Positions 37,250-49,000 of a stretch of DNA of 64,000 bases are shown here, in pieces (position 1 is the first letter of the stretch; every line of letters begins with the position of its first letter). Made by a program: the position numbers and the translations under genes. Below the pieces are notes generated by a model that saw nothing but the letters and a program-made list of their open reading frames with translations, was not told where the DNA came from and made no database searches. The DNA lies in NCBI GenBank assembly GCA_028023455.1, contig JAQFVV010006271.1:3680673-3744672 (forward strand), in the 5' to 3' direction. Source of the stretch: Epiperipatus broadwayi. Taxonomy: Eukaryota > Onychophora > Udeonychophora > Euonychophora > Peripatidae.

Positions 37250-37600
37250 AGAAGGTGTTTCCCATTGGTTTGCGCAAATAGTAACTGAAGCCACCAACAC
37301 CCATATGATGTGGAAAATCATAGAAGCATACACTGTTCAGTAATCAATCAAAAAGAAAGAAAAAGATTTTGGAGTGCCATGATCAAACTGACAACCAAGT
37401 TTCATCTGATAGCCTAAAAAAGCATGAAGTAGAAAGAACTGTAGCAGTTTACTCGTCAGTTTAGGTACGTGATCACCAAGATGGATGTGTCAGAGACTCG
37501 ATATACCCTGATTGAAGCAATCACAAGGATGGCAACAAGTTAAATTGAACATCACCCTCCTTTCTGTTAGTTGAGATGGCCTGCCAAGAAATTTGAACCT
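37250..37600 (+). pseudogene. Possible retrotransposon gag relic (weak)
   Basis: Plus-strand translation with frame changes gives WFAQIVTEATNTHMMWKIIE and then QFTRQFRYVITKMDVSETR and YTLIEAITRM, with several stops between. The spacing of W, L-rich helix and late L-P-like region resembles Copia-type gag, but no diagnostic motif is present. Composition is less AT-rich than the flanks. Confidence 0.25.
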
Positions 37601-37686
37601 GGAGAGCAAGCCGACAGAGATGAGTAAAATGACAAAAAAAAAGAAGTGTTTATTTTATTTTATAGTTTGTTATTTGTATTTTTTTA

Positions 37687-37709
37687 AATATATATATATA
37701 TATATATAT
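37687..37709. repeat. (TA)n at the left end of the satellite array
   Basis: Short TA run that passes directly into the first satellite monomer. Confidence 0.95.
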
Positions 37710-37808
37710 GTCCACAGATGGCGTCCTACCAAAAACACCTATCAAGCGTATTTTCGTTTACATAAACGTCAGAGTAGATAGTATTCACTATCTCTAACTA
37801 TAATTCCA

Positions 37809-37852
37809 CTTTCAGATAATGATTTCAAGCTATTTGCTATCGTCAGTGAAAG
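37809..37852 (-). ncRNA. Hammerhead ribozyme copy, first monomer, stem III mutated
   Basis: On the minus strand: CUUUCA, CUGACGA, stem II, GAAA, then AUCAUUAU in place of AUCAUGAU, which breaks one stem III pair. The next five copies on this strand (starts 38,217 and every 408 bp) have the normal sequence. Confidence 0.7.
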
Positions 37853-38216
37853 ACAGGAATAAAGAAACTAGATCTAAATACAAACTCTGAGCGTTTATGA
37901 AACAATTTCTATTCAGCTTGCAAGCGTGAATTTTTTAGACACGTAATGTCTTCAAACTCAGCATAGCAAACCAGATAGCTATATGGGTCTGATCTCAGTT
38001 CAGCATCACCACATAGTAGAAGCCTCTGCAATCTATATCATTGCAAGAAAGACCTCAAAGGTACATTTATGATAAACAAAAATTCAAGTTAAAACACTTG
38101 CTAACGCTTGTATTTATGTCCACAGATGACGTCCTACCAAAAACACCTATCAAGCGTATTTTCGTTTACATAAACGTCAGAGTAGTTAGTATTCACTATC
38201 TCTAACTATAATTCCA

Positions 38217-38260
38217 CTTTCAGATCATGATTTCAAGCTATTTGCTATCGTCAGTGAAAG
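38217..38260 (-). ncRNA. Hammerhead ribozyme copy, left arm
   Basis: Intact motif on the minus strand, identical to the consensus described at 40,581-40,638. Equivalent copies follow at 408-bp steps to about 39,893. Confidence 0.85.
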
Positions 38261-40580
38261 ACAGGAATAAAGAAACTAGATCTAAATACAAACTCTGAGC
38301 GTTTATGAAACAATTTCTATTCAGCTTGCAAGCGTGAATTTTTTAGACACGTAATGTCTTCAAACTCAGCATAGCAAACCAGATAGCTATATGGGTCTGA
38401 TCTCAGTTCAGCATTACCACATAGTAGAAGCCTCTGCAATCTATATCATTGCAAGAAAGACCTCAAAGGTACATTTATGATAAACAAAAATGCAAGTTAA
38501 AACACTTGCTAACGCTTGTATTTATGTCCACAGATGGCGTCCTACCAAAAACACCTATCAAGCGTATTTTCGTTTACATAAACGTCAGAGTAGTTAGTAT
38601 TCACTATCTCTAACTATAATTCCACTTTCAGATCATGATTTCAAGCTATTTGCTATCGTCAGTGAAAGACAGGAATAAAGAAACTAGATCTAAATACAAA
38701 CTCTGAGCGTTTATGAAACAATTTCTATTCAGCTTGCAAGCGTGAATTTTTTAGACACGTAATGTCTTCAAACTCAGCATAGCAAACCAGATAGCTATAT
38801 GGGTCTGATCTCAGTTCAGCATCACCACATAGTAGAAGCCTCTGCAATCTATATCATTGCAAGAAAGACCTCAAAGGTACATTTATGATAAACAAAAATG
38901 CAAGTTAAAACACTTGCTAACGCTTGTATTTATGTCCACAGATGGCGTCCTACCAAAAACACCTATCAAGCGTATTTTCGTTTACATAAACGTCAGAGTA
39001 GTTAGTATTCACTATCTCTAACTATAATTCCACTTTCAGATCATGATTTCAAGCTATTTGCTATCGTCAGTGAAAGACAGGAATAAAGAAACTAGATCTA
39101 AATACAAACTCTGAGCGTTTATGAAACAATTTCTATTCAGCTTGCAAGCGTGAATTTTTTAGACACGTAATGTCTTCAAACTCAGCATAGCAAACCAGAT
39201 AGCTATATGGGTCTGATCTCAGTTCAGCATCACCACATAGTAGAAGCCTCTGCAATCTATATCATTGCAAGAAAGACCTCAAAGGTACATTTATGATAAA
39301 CAAAAATGCAAGTTAAAACACTTGCTAACGCTTGTATTTATGTCCACAGATGGCGTCCTACCAAAAACACCTATCAAGCGTATTTTCGTTTACATAAACG
39401 TCAGAGTAGTTAGTATTCACTATCTCTAACTGTAATTCCACTTTCAGATCATGATTTCAAGCTATTTGCTATCGTCAGTGAAAGACAGGAATAAAGAAAC
39501 TAGATCTAAATACAAACTCTGAGCGTTTATGAAACAATTTCTATTCAGCTTGCAAGCGTGAATTTTTTTAGACACGTAATGTCTTCAAACTCAGCATAGC
39601 AAACCAGATAGCTATATGGGTCTGATCTCAGTTCAGCATCACCACATAGTAGAAGCCTCTGCAATCTATATCATTGCAAGAAAGACCTCAAAGGTACATT
39701 TATGATAAACAAAAATGCAAGTTAAAACACTTGCTAACGCTTGTATTTATGTCCACAGATGGCGTCCTACCAAAAACACCTATCAAGCGTATTTTCGTTT
39801 ACATAAACGTCAGAGTAGTTAGGATTCACTATCTCTAACTATAATTCCACTTTCAGATCATGATTTCAAGCTATTTGCTATCGTCAGTGAAAGACAGGAA
39901 TAAAGAAACTAGATCTAAATACAAACTCTGAGCGTTTATGAAACAATTTCTATTCAGCTTGCAAGCGTGAATTTTTGAGGTCTTTCTTGCAATGATATAG
40001 ATTGCAGAGGCTTCTACTATGTGGTAATGCTGAACTGAGATCAGACCCATATAGCTATCTGGTTTGCTATGCTGAGTTTGAAGACATTACGTGTCTAAAA
40101 AATTCACGCTTGCAAGCTGAATAGAAATTGTTTCATAAACGCTCAGAGTTTGTATTTAGATCTAGTTTCTTTATTCCTGTCTTTCACTGACGATAACAAC
40201 TAGCTTGAAATCATGATCTGAAAGTGGAATTATAGTTAGAGATAGTGAATACTAACTACTCTGACGTTTATGTAAACGAAAATACGCTTGATAGGTGTTT
40301 TTGGTAGGACGCCATCTGTGGACATAAATACAAGTGTTAGCAAGTGTTTTAACTTGCATTTTTGTTTATCATAAATGTACCTTTGAGGTCTTTCTTGCAA
40401 TGATATAGATTGCAGAGGCTTCTACTATGTAGTGATGCTGAACTGAGATCAGACCCATATAGCTATCTGGTTTGCTATGCTGAGTTTGAAGACATTACGT
40501 GTCTAAAAAATTCACGTTTGCAAGCTGAATAGAAATTGTTTCATAAACGCTCAGAGTTTGTATTTAGATCTAGTTTCTTT

Positions 40581-40638
40581 ATTCCTGTCTTTCACTGACG
40601 ATAGCAAATAGCTTGAAATCATGATCTGAAAGTGGAAT
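40581..40638 (+). ncRNA. Type I hammerhead ribozyme (reference copy of the satellite)
   Basis: Self-cleaving RNA candidate. Order: AUUCC (outer stem I), UGU, CUUUCA (stem I, 40,589-40,594), CUGACGA (core, 40,595-40,601), U, AGC-AAAUA-GCU (stem II), U, GAAA (40,615-40,618), UC-AU-GA (stem III, closed by A-U), C at 40,626 (cleavage after it), UGAAAG (stem I), U, GGAAU (outer stem I). The 3-by-1 internal loop in stem I could supply the loop-loop contact fast hammerheads need. Every invariant core base is present; the only oddity is a U-U opposition at the base of stem II. In the right arm a copy lies 142 to 99 nt before the end of each CTGTGGAC landmark, ~45 in all. Predicted product: 408-nt RNA with ends that can be ligated to a circle. 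Confidence 0.88.
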
Positions 40639-43600
40639 TATAGTTAGAGATAGTGAATACTAACTACTCTGACGTTTATGTAAACGAAAATACGCTTGAT
40701 AGGTGTTTTTGGTAGGACGCCATCTGTGGACATAAATACAAGCGTTAGCAAGTGTTTTAACTTGCATTTTTGTTTATCATAAATGTACCTTTGAGGTCTT
40801 TCTTGCAATGATATAGATTGCAGAGGCTTCTACTATGTGGTGATGCTGAACTGAGATCAACCCATATAGCTATCTGGTTTGATATGCTGAGTTTGAAGAC
40901 ATTACGTGTCTAAAAAATTCACGCTTGCAAGCTGAATAGAAATTGTTTCATAAACGCTCAGAGTTTGTATTTAGATCTAGTTTCTTTATTCCTGTCTTTC
41001 ACTGACGATAGCAAATAGCTTGAAATCATGATCTGAAAGTGGAATTATAGTTAGAGATAGTGAATACTAACTACTCTGACGTTTATGTAAACGAAAATAT
41101 GCTTGATAGGTGTTTTTGGTAGGACGCCATCTGTGGACATAAATACAAGCGTTAGCAAGTGTTTTAACTTGCATTTTTGTTTATCATAAATGTACCTTTG
41201 AGGTCTTTCTTGCAATGATATAGATTGCAGAGTCTTCTACTATGTGGTGATGCTGAACTGAGATCAGACCCATATAGCTATCTGGTTTGCTATGCTGAGT
41301 TTGAAGACATTACGTGTCTAAAAAATTCACGCTTGCAAGCTGAATAGAAATTGTTTCATAAACGCTCAGAGTTTGTATTTAGATCTAGTTTCTTTATTCC
41401 TGTCTTTCACTGACGATAGCAAATAGCTTGAAATCATGATCTGAAAGTGAAATTATAGTTAGAGATAGTGAATACTAACTACTCTGACGATTATGTAAAC
41501 GAAAATACGCTTGATAGGTGTTTTTGGTAGGACGCCATCTGTGGACATAAATACAAGCGTTAGCAAGTGTTTTAACTTGCATTTTTGTTTATCATAAATG
41601 TACCTTTGAGGTCTTTCTTGCAATGATATAGATTGCAGAGGCTTCTACTATGTGGTGATGCTGAACTGAGATCAGACCCATATAGCTATCTGGTTTGCTA
41701 TGCTGAGTTTGAAGACATTATGTGTCTAAAAAATTCACGCTTGCAAGCTGAATAGAAATTGTTTCATAAACGCTCAGAGTTTGTATTTAGATCTAGTTTC
41801 TTTATTCCTGTCTTTCACTGACGATAGCAAATAGCTTGAAATCATGATCTGAAAGTGGAATTATAGTTAGAGATAGTGAATACTAACTACTCTGACGTTT
41901 ATGTAAACGAAAATATGCTTGATAGGTGTTTTTGGTAGGACGCCATCTGTGGACATAAATACAAGCGTTAGCAAGTGTTTTAACTTGCATTTTTGTTTAT
42001 CATAAATGTAACTTTGAGGTCTTTCTTGCAATGATATAGATTGCAGAGGCTTCTACTATGTGGTGATGCTGAACTGAGATCAGACCCATATAGCTATCTG
42101 GTTTGCTATGCTGAGTTTGAAGACATTACGTGTCTAAAAAATTCACGCTTGCAAGCTGAATAGAAATTGTTTCATAAACGCTCAGAGTTTGTATTTAGAT
42201 CTAGTTTCTTTATTCCTGTCTTTCACTGACGATAGCAAATAGCTTGAAATCATGATCTGAAAGTGGAATTATAGTTAGAGATAGTGAATACTAACTACTC
42301 TGACGTTTATGTAAACGAAAATACGCTTGATAGGTGTTTTTGGTAGGACGCCATCTGTGGACATAAATACAAGCGTTAGCAAGTTTTTTAACTTGCATTT
42401 TTGTTTATCATAAATGTACCTTTGAGGTCTTTCTTGCAATGATATAGATTGCAGAGGCTTCTACTATGTGGTGATGCTGAACTGAGATCAGACCCATATA
42501 GCTATCTGGTTTGCTATGCTGAGTTTGAAGACATTACGTGTCTAAAAAATTCACGCTTGCAAGCTGAATAGAAATTGTTTCATAAACGCTCAGAGTTTGT
42601 ATTTAGATCTAGTTTCTTTATTCCTGTCTTTCACTGACGATAGCAAATAGCTTGAAATCATGATCTGAAAGTGGAATTATAGTTAGAGATAGTGAATACT
42701 AACTACTCTGACGTTTATGTAAACGAAAATACGCTTGATAGGTGTTTTTGGTAGGACGCCATCTGTGGACATAAATACAAGCGTTAGCAATTGTTTTAAC
42801 TTGCATTTTTGTTTATCATAAATGTACCTTTGAGGTCTTTCTTGCAATGATATAGATTGCAGAGGCTTCTACTATGTGGTGATGCTGAACTGAGATCAGA
42901 CCCATATAGCTATCTGGTTTGCTATGCTTAGTTTGAAGACATTACGTGTCTAAAAAATTCACGCTTGCAAGCTGAATAGAAATTGTTTCATAAACGCACA
43001 GAGTTTGTATTTAGATCTAGTTTCTTTATTCCTGTCTTTCACTGACGATAGCAAATAGCTTGAAATCGTGATCTGAAAGTGGAACTATAGTTAGAGATAG
43101 TGAATACTAACTACTCTGACGTTTATGTAAACGAAAATACGCTTGATAGGTGTTTTTGGTAGGACGCCATCTGTGGACATAAATACAAGCGTTAGCAAGT
43201 GTTTTAACTTGCATTTTTGTTTATCATAAATGTACCTTTGAGGTCTTTCTTGCAATGATATAGATTGCAGAGGCTTCTACTATGTGGTGATGCTGAACTG
43301 AGATCAGACCCATATAGCTATCTGGTTTGTTATGCTGAGTTTGAAGACATTACGTGTCTAAAAAATTCACGCTTGCATGCTGAATAGAAATTGTTTCATA
43401 AATGCTCAGAGTTTGTATTTAGATCTAGTTTCTTTATTCCTGTCTTTCACTGACGATAGCAAATAGCTTGAAATCATGATCTGAAAGTGGAATTATAGTT
43501 AGAGATAGTGAATACTAACTACTCTGACGTTTATGTAAACGAAAATACGCTTGATAGGTGTTTTTGGTAGGACGCCATCTGTGGACATAAATACAAGCGT

Positions 43601-45897
43601 TAGCAAGTGTTTTAACTTGCATTTTTTTTATCATAAATGTACCTTTGAGGTCTTTCTTGCAATGATATAGATTGCAGACGCTTCTACTATGTGGTGATGC
43701 TGAACTGAGATCAGACCCATATAGCTATCTGGTTTGCTATGCTGAGTTTGAAGACATTACGTGTCTAAAAAATTCATGCTTGCAAGCTGAATAGAAATTG
43801 TTTCATAAACGCTCAGAGTTTGTATTTAGATCTAGTTTCTTTATTCCTGTCTTTCACTGACGATAACAAATAGCTTGAAATCATGATCTGAAAGTGGAAT
43901 TATAGTTAGAGATAGTGAATACTAACTACTCTGACGTTTATGTAAACGAAAATACGCTTGATAGGTGTTTTTGGTAGGACGCCATCTGTGGACATAAATA
44001 CAAGCGTTAGCAAGTGTTTTAACTTGCATTTTTGTTTATCATAAATGTACCTTTGAGGTCTTTCTTGCAATGATATAGATTGCAGAGGCTTCTACTATGT
44101 GGTGATGCTGAACTGAGATCAGACCCATATAGCTATCTGGTTTGCTATGCTGAGTTTGAAGACATTACGTGTCTAAAAAATTCACGCTTGCAAGCTGAAT
44201 AGAAATTGTTTCATAAACGCTCAGAGTTTGTATTTAGATCTAGTTTCTTTATTCCTGTCTTTCACTGACGATAGCAAATAGCTTGAAATCATGATCTGAA
44301 AGTGGAATTATAGTTAGAGATAGTGAATACTAACTACTCTGACGTTTATGTAAACGAAAATACGCTTGATAGGTGTTTTTGGTAGGACGCCATCTGTGGA
44401 CATAAATACAAGCGTTAGCAAGTGTTTTAACTTGCATTTTTGTTTATCATAAATGTACCTTTGAGGTCTTTCTTGCAATGATATAGATTGCAGAGGCTTC
44501 TACTATGTGGTGATGCTGAACTGAGATCAGACCCATATAGCTATCTGGTTTGTTATGCTGAGTTTGAAGACATTACGTGTCTAAAAAATTCACGCTTGCA
44601 AGCTGAATAGAAATTGTTTCATAAACGCTCAGAGTTTGTATTTAGATCTAGTTTCTTTATTCCTGTCTTTCACTGACGATAGCAAATAGCTTGAAATCAT
44701 GATCTGAAAGTGGAATTATAGTTAGAGATAGTGAATACTAACTACTCTGACGTTTATGTAAACGAAAATACGCTTGATAGGTGTTTTTGGTAGGACGCCA
44801 TCTGTGGACATAAATACAAGCGTTAGCAAGTTTTTTAACTTGCATTTTTGTTTATCATAAATGTACCTTTGAGGTCTTTCTTGCAATGATATAGATTGCA
44901 GAGGCTTCTACTATGTGGTGATGCTGAACTGAGATCAGACCCATATAGCTATCTGGTTTGCTATGCTGAGTTTGAAGACATTACGTGTCTAAAAAATTCA
45001 CGCTTGCAAGCTGAATAGAAATTGTTTCATAAACGCTCAGAGTTTGTATTTAGATCTAGTTTCTTTATTCCTGTCTTTCACTGACGATAGCAAATAGCTT
45101 GAAATCGTGATCTGAAAGTGGAATTATAGTTAGAGATAGTGAATACTAACTACTCTGACGTTTATGTAAACGAAAATACACTTGATAGGTGTTTTTGGTA
45201 GGACGCCATCTGTGGACATAAATACAAGCGTTAGCAAGTGTTTTAACTTGCATTTTTGTTTATCATAAATGTACCTTTGAGGTCTTTCTTGCAATGATAT
45301 AGATTGCAGAGGCTTCTACTATGTGGTGATGCTGAACTGAGATCAGACCCATATAGCTATCTGGTTTGCTATGCTGAGCTTGAAGCACATTATAGGTACT
45401 AAAAAAATCTACGCTTGCAAGCTGAATAGAAATTGTTTCATAAACGCTCAGAGTTTGTATTTAGATCTATGCTTCTTCTATTCCTGTCTTTCACTGACGA
45501 TAGCAAATAGCTTGAACTCATGATCTGAAAGTGGAATTATAGTTAGAGATAGTGAAGACTAACTACTCTGACGTTTATGTAAACGAAAATACGCGTGATA
45601 GGTGTTTTTGGTAGGACGCCATCTGTGGACATAAATACAAGCGTTAGCAAGTGTTTTAACTTGCATTTTTGTTTATCATAAATGTAACTTTGAGGTCTTT
45701 CTCGTAATGATATAGATTGGGTAGAGGCTTCTACTATGTGGTGATGCTGAACTGAGATCAGACCCATATAGCTATCTGGTTTGCTATGCTGAGTTTGAAG
45801 ACATTACGTGTCTAAAAAATTCACGCTTGCAAGCTGAATAGAAATTGTTTCATAAACGCTCAGAGTTTGTATTTAGATCTAGTTTCTTTATTCCTGT

Positions 45898-45941
45898 CTT
45901 TCACTGACGATAGCAAATAGCTTGAAATCATGATCTGAAAG
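45898..45941 (+). ncRNA. Hammerhead ribozyme copy (start of homogeneous block)
   Basis: Intact motif with the consensus core, stems and C cleavage base; the same sequence recurs every 408 bp through the homogeneous block up to 52,976. Confidence 0.85.
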
Positions 45942-46040
45942 TGGAATTATAGTTAGAGATAGTGAATACTAACTACTCTGACGTTTATGTAAACGAAAAT
46001 ACGCTTGATAGGTGTTTTTGGTAGGACGCCATCTGTGGAC

Positions 46041-49000
46041 ATAAATACAAGCGTTAGCAAGTTTTTTAACTTGCATTTTTGTTTATCATAAATGTACCTT
46101 TGAGGTCTTTCTTGCAATGATATAGATTGCAGAGGCTTCTACTATGTGGTGATGCTGAACTGAGATCAGACCCATATAGCTATCTGGTTTGCTATGCTGA
46201 GTTTGAAGACATTACGTGTCTAAAAAATTCACGCTTGCAAGCTGAATAGAAATTGTTTCATAAACGCTCAGAGTTTGTATTTAGATCTAGTTTCTTTATT
46301 CCTGTCTTTCACTGACGATAGCAAATAGCTTGAAATCATGATCTGAAAGTGGAATTATAGTTAGAGATAGTGAATACTAACTACTCTGACGTTTATGTAA
46401 ACGAAAATACGCTTGATAGGTGTTTTTGGTAGGACGCCATCTGTGGACATAAATACAAGCGTTAGCAAGTTTTTTAACTTGCATTTTTGTTTATCATAAA
46501 TGTACCTTTGAGGTCTTTCTTGCAATGATATAGATTGCAGAGGCTTCTACTATGTGGTGATGCTGAACTGAGATCAGACCCATATAGCTATCTGGTTTGC
46601 TATGCTGAGTTTGAAGACATTACGTGTCTAAAAAATTCACGCTTGCAAGCTGAATAGAAATTGTTTCATAAACGCTCAGAGTTTGTATTTAGATCTAGTT
46701 TCTTTATTCCTGTCTTTCACTGACGATAGCAAATAGCTTGAAATCATGATCTGAAAGTGGAATTATAGTTAGAGATAGTGAATACTAACTACTCTGACGT
46801 TTATGTAAACGAAAATACGCTTGATAGGTGTTTTTGGTAGGACGCCATCTGTGGACATAAATACAAGCGTTAGCAAGTTTTTTAACTTGCATTTTTGTTT
46901 ATCATAAATGTACCTTTGAGGTCTTTCTTGCAATGATATAGATTGCAGAGGCTTCTACTATGTGGTGATGCTGAACTGAGATCAGACCCATATAGCTATC
47001 TGGTTTGCTATGCTGAGTTTGAAGACATTACGTGTCTAAAAAATTCACGCTTGCAAGCTGAATAGAAATTGTTTCATAAACGCTCAGAGTTTGTATTTAG
47101 ATCTAGTTTCTTTATTCCTGTCTTTCACTGACGATAGCAAATAGCTTGAAATCATGATCTGAAAGTGGAATTATAGTTAGAGATAGTGAATACTAACTAC
47201 TCTGACGTTTATGTAAACGAAAATACGCTTGATAGGTGTTTTTGGTAGGACGCCATCTGTGGACATAAATACAAGCGTTAGCAAGTTTTTTAACTTGCAT
47301 TTTTGTTTATCATAAATGTACCTTTGAGGTCTTTCTTGCAATGATATAGATTGCAGAGGCTTCTACTATGTGGTGATGCTGAACTGAGATCAGACCCATA
47401 TAGCTATCTGGTTTGCTATGCTGAGTTTGAAGACATTACGTGTCTAAAAAATTCACGCTTGCAAGCTGAATAGAAATTGTTTCATAAACGCTCAGAGTTT
47501 GTATTTAGATCTAGTTTCTTTATTCCTGTCTTTCACTGACGATAGCAAATAGCTTGAAATCATGATCTGAAAGTGGAATTATAGTTAGAGATAGTGAATA
47601 CTAACTACTCTGACGTTTATGTAAACGAAAATACGCTTGATAGGTGTTTTTGGTAGGACGCCATCTGTGGACATAAATACAAGCGTTAGCAAGTTTTTTA
47701 ACTTGCATTTTTGTTTATCATAAATGTACCTTTGAGGTCTTTCTTGCAATGATATAGATTGCAGAGGCTTCTACTATGTGGTGATGCTGAACTGAGATCA
47801 GACCCATATAGCTATCTGGTTTGCTATGCTGAGTTTGAAGACATTACGTGTCTAAAAAATTCACGCTTGCAAGCTGAATAGAAATTGTTTCATAAACGCT
47901 CAGAGTTTGTATTTAGATCTAGTTTCTTTATTCCTGTCTTTCACTGACGATAGCAAATAGCTTGAAATCATGATCTGAAAGTGGAATTATAGTTAGAGAT
48001 AGTGAATACTAACTACTCTGACGTTTATGTAAACGAAAATACGCTTGATAGGTGTTTTTGGTAGGACGCCATCTGTGGACATAAATACAAGCGTTAGCAA
48101 GTTTTTTAACTTGCATTTTTGTTTATCATAAATGTACCTTTGAGGTCTTTCTTGCAATGATATAGATTGCAGAGGCTTCTACTATGTGGTGATGCTGAAC
48201 TGAGATCAGACCCATATAGCTATCTGGTTTGCTATGCTGAGTTTGAAGACATTACGTGTCTAAAAAATTCACGCTTGCAAGCTGAATAGAAATTGTTTCA
48301 TAAACGCTCAGAGTTTGTATTTAGATCTAGTTTCTTTATTCCTGTCTTTCACTGACGATAGCAAATAGCTTGAAATCATGATCTGAAAGTGGAATTATAG
48401 TTAGAGATAGTGAATACTAACTACTCTGACGTTTATGTAAACGAAAATACGCTTGATAGGTGTTTTTGGTAGGACGCCATCTGTGGACATAAATACAAGC
48501 GTTAGCAAGTTTTTTAACTTGCATTTTTGTTTATCATAAATGTACCTTTGAGGTCTTTCTTGCAATGATATAGATTGCAGAGGCTTCTACTATGTGGTGA
48601 TGCTGAACTGAGATCAGACCCATATAGCTATCTGGTTTGCTATGCTGAGTTTGAAGACATTACGTGTCTAAAAAATTCACGCTTGCAAGCTGAATAGAAA
48701 TTGTTTCATAAACGCTCAGAGTTTGTATTTAGATCTAGTTTCTTTATTCCTGTCTTTCACTGACGATAGCAAATAGCTTGAAATCATGATCTGAAAGTGG
48801 AATTATAGTTAGAGATAGTGAATACTAACTACTCTGACGTTTATGTAAACGAAAATACGCTTGATAGGTGTTTTTGGTAGGACGCCATCTGTGGACATAA
48901 ATACAAGCGTTAGCAAGTTTTTTAACTTGCATTTTTGTTTATCATAAATGTACCTTTGAGGTCTTTCTTGCAATGATATAGATTGCAGAGGCTTCTACTA

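Larger units (their letters stand above)
37709..39976 (-). repeat. 408-bp satellite (candidate retrozyme), left arm, ribozyme sense on minus strand
   Basis: Five complete monomers plus a partial one; GTCCACAG landmarks at 37,710, 38,118, 38,526, 38,934, 39,342 and 39,751 give a period of 408 bp (one 409). Each monomer holds a hammerhead ribozyme sequence on the minus strand. The 3' end in ribozyme sense is at the left, where GTGGACATA merges with the TA run. The 5' end meets the right arm at 39,976 with a 3-base T overlap. Confidence 0.95.

Noticed and set aside
45543-45767. 74-codon frame inside the satellite (and similar at 37,593-37,781)
   Set aside because: It exists only because of indels in one noisy monomer; other monomers are closed in this frame.
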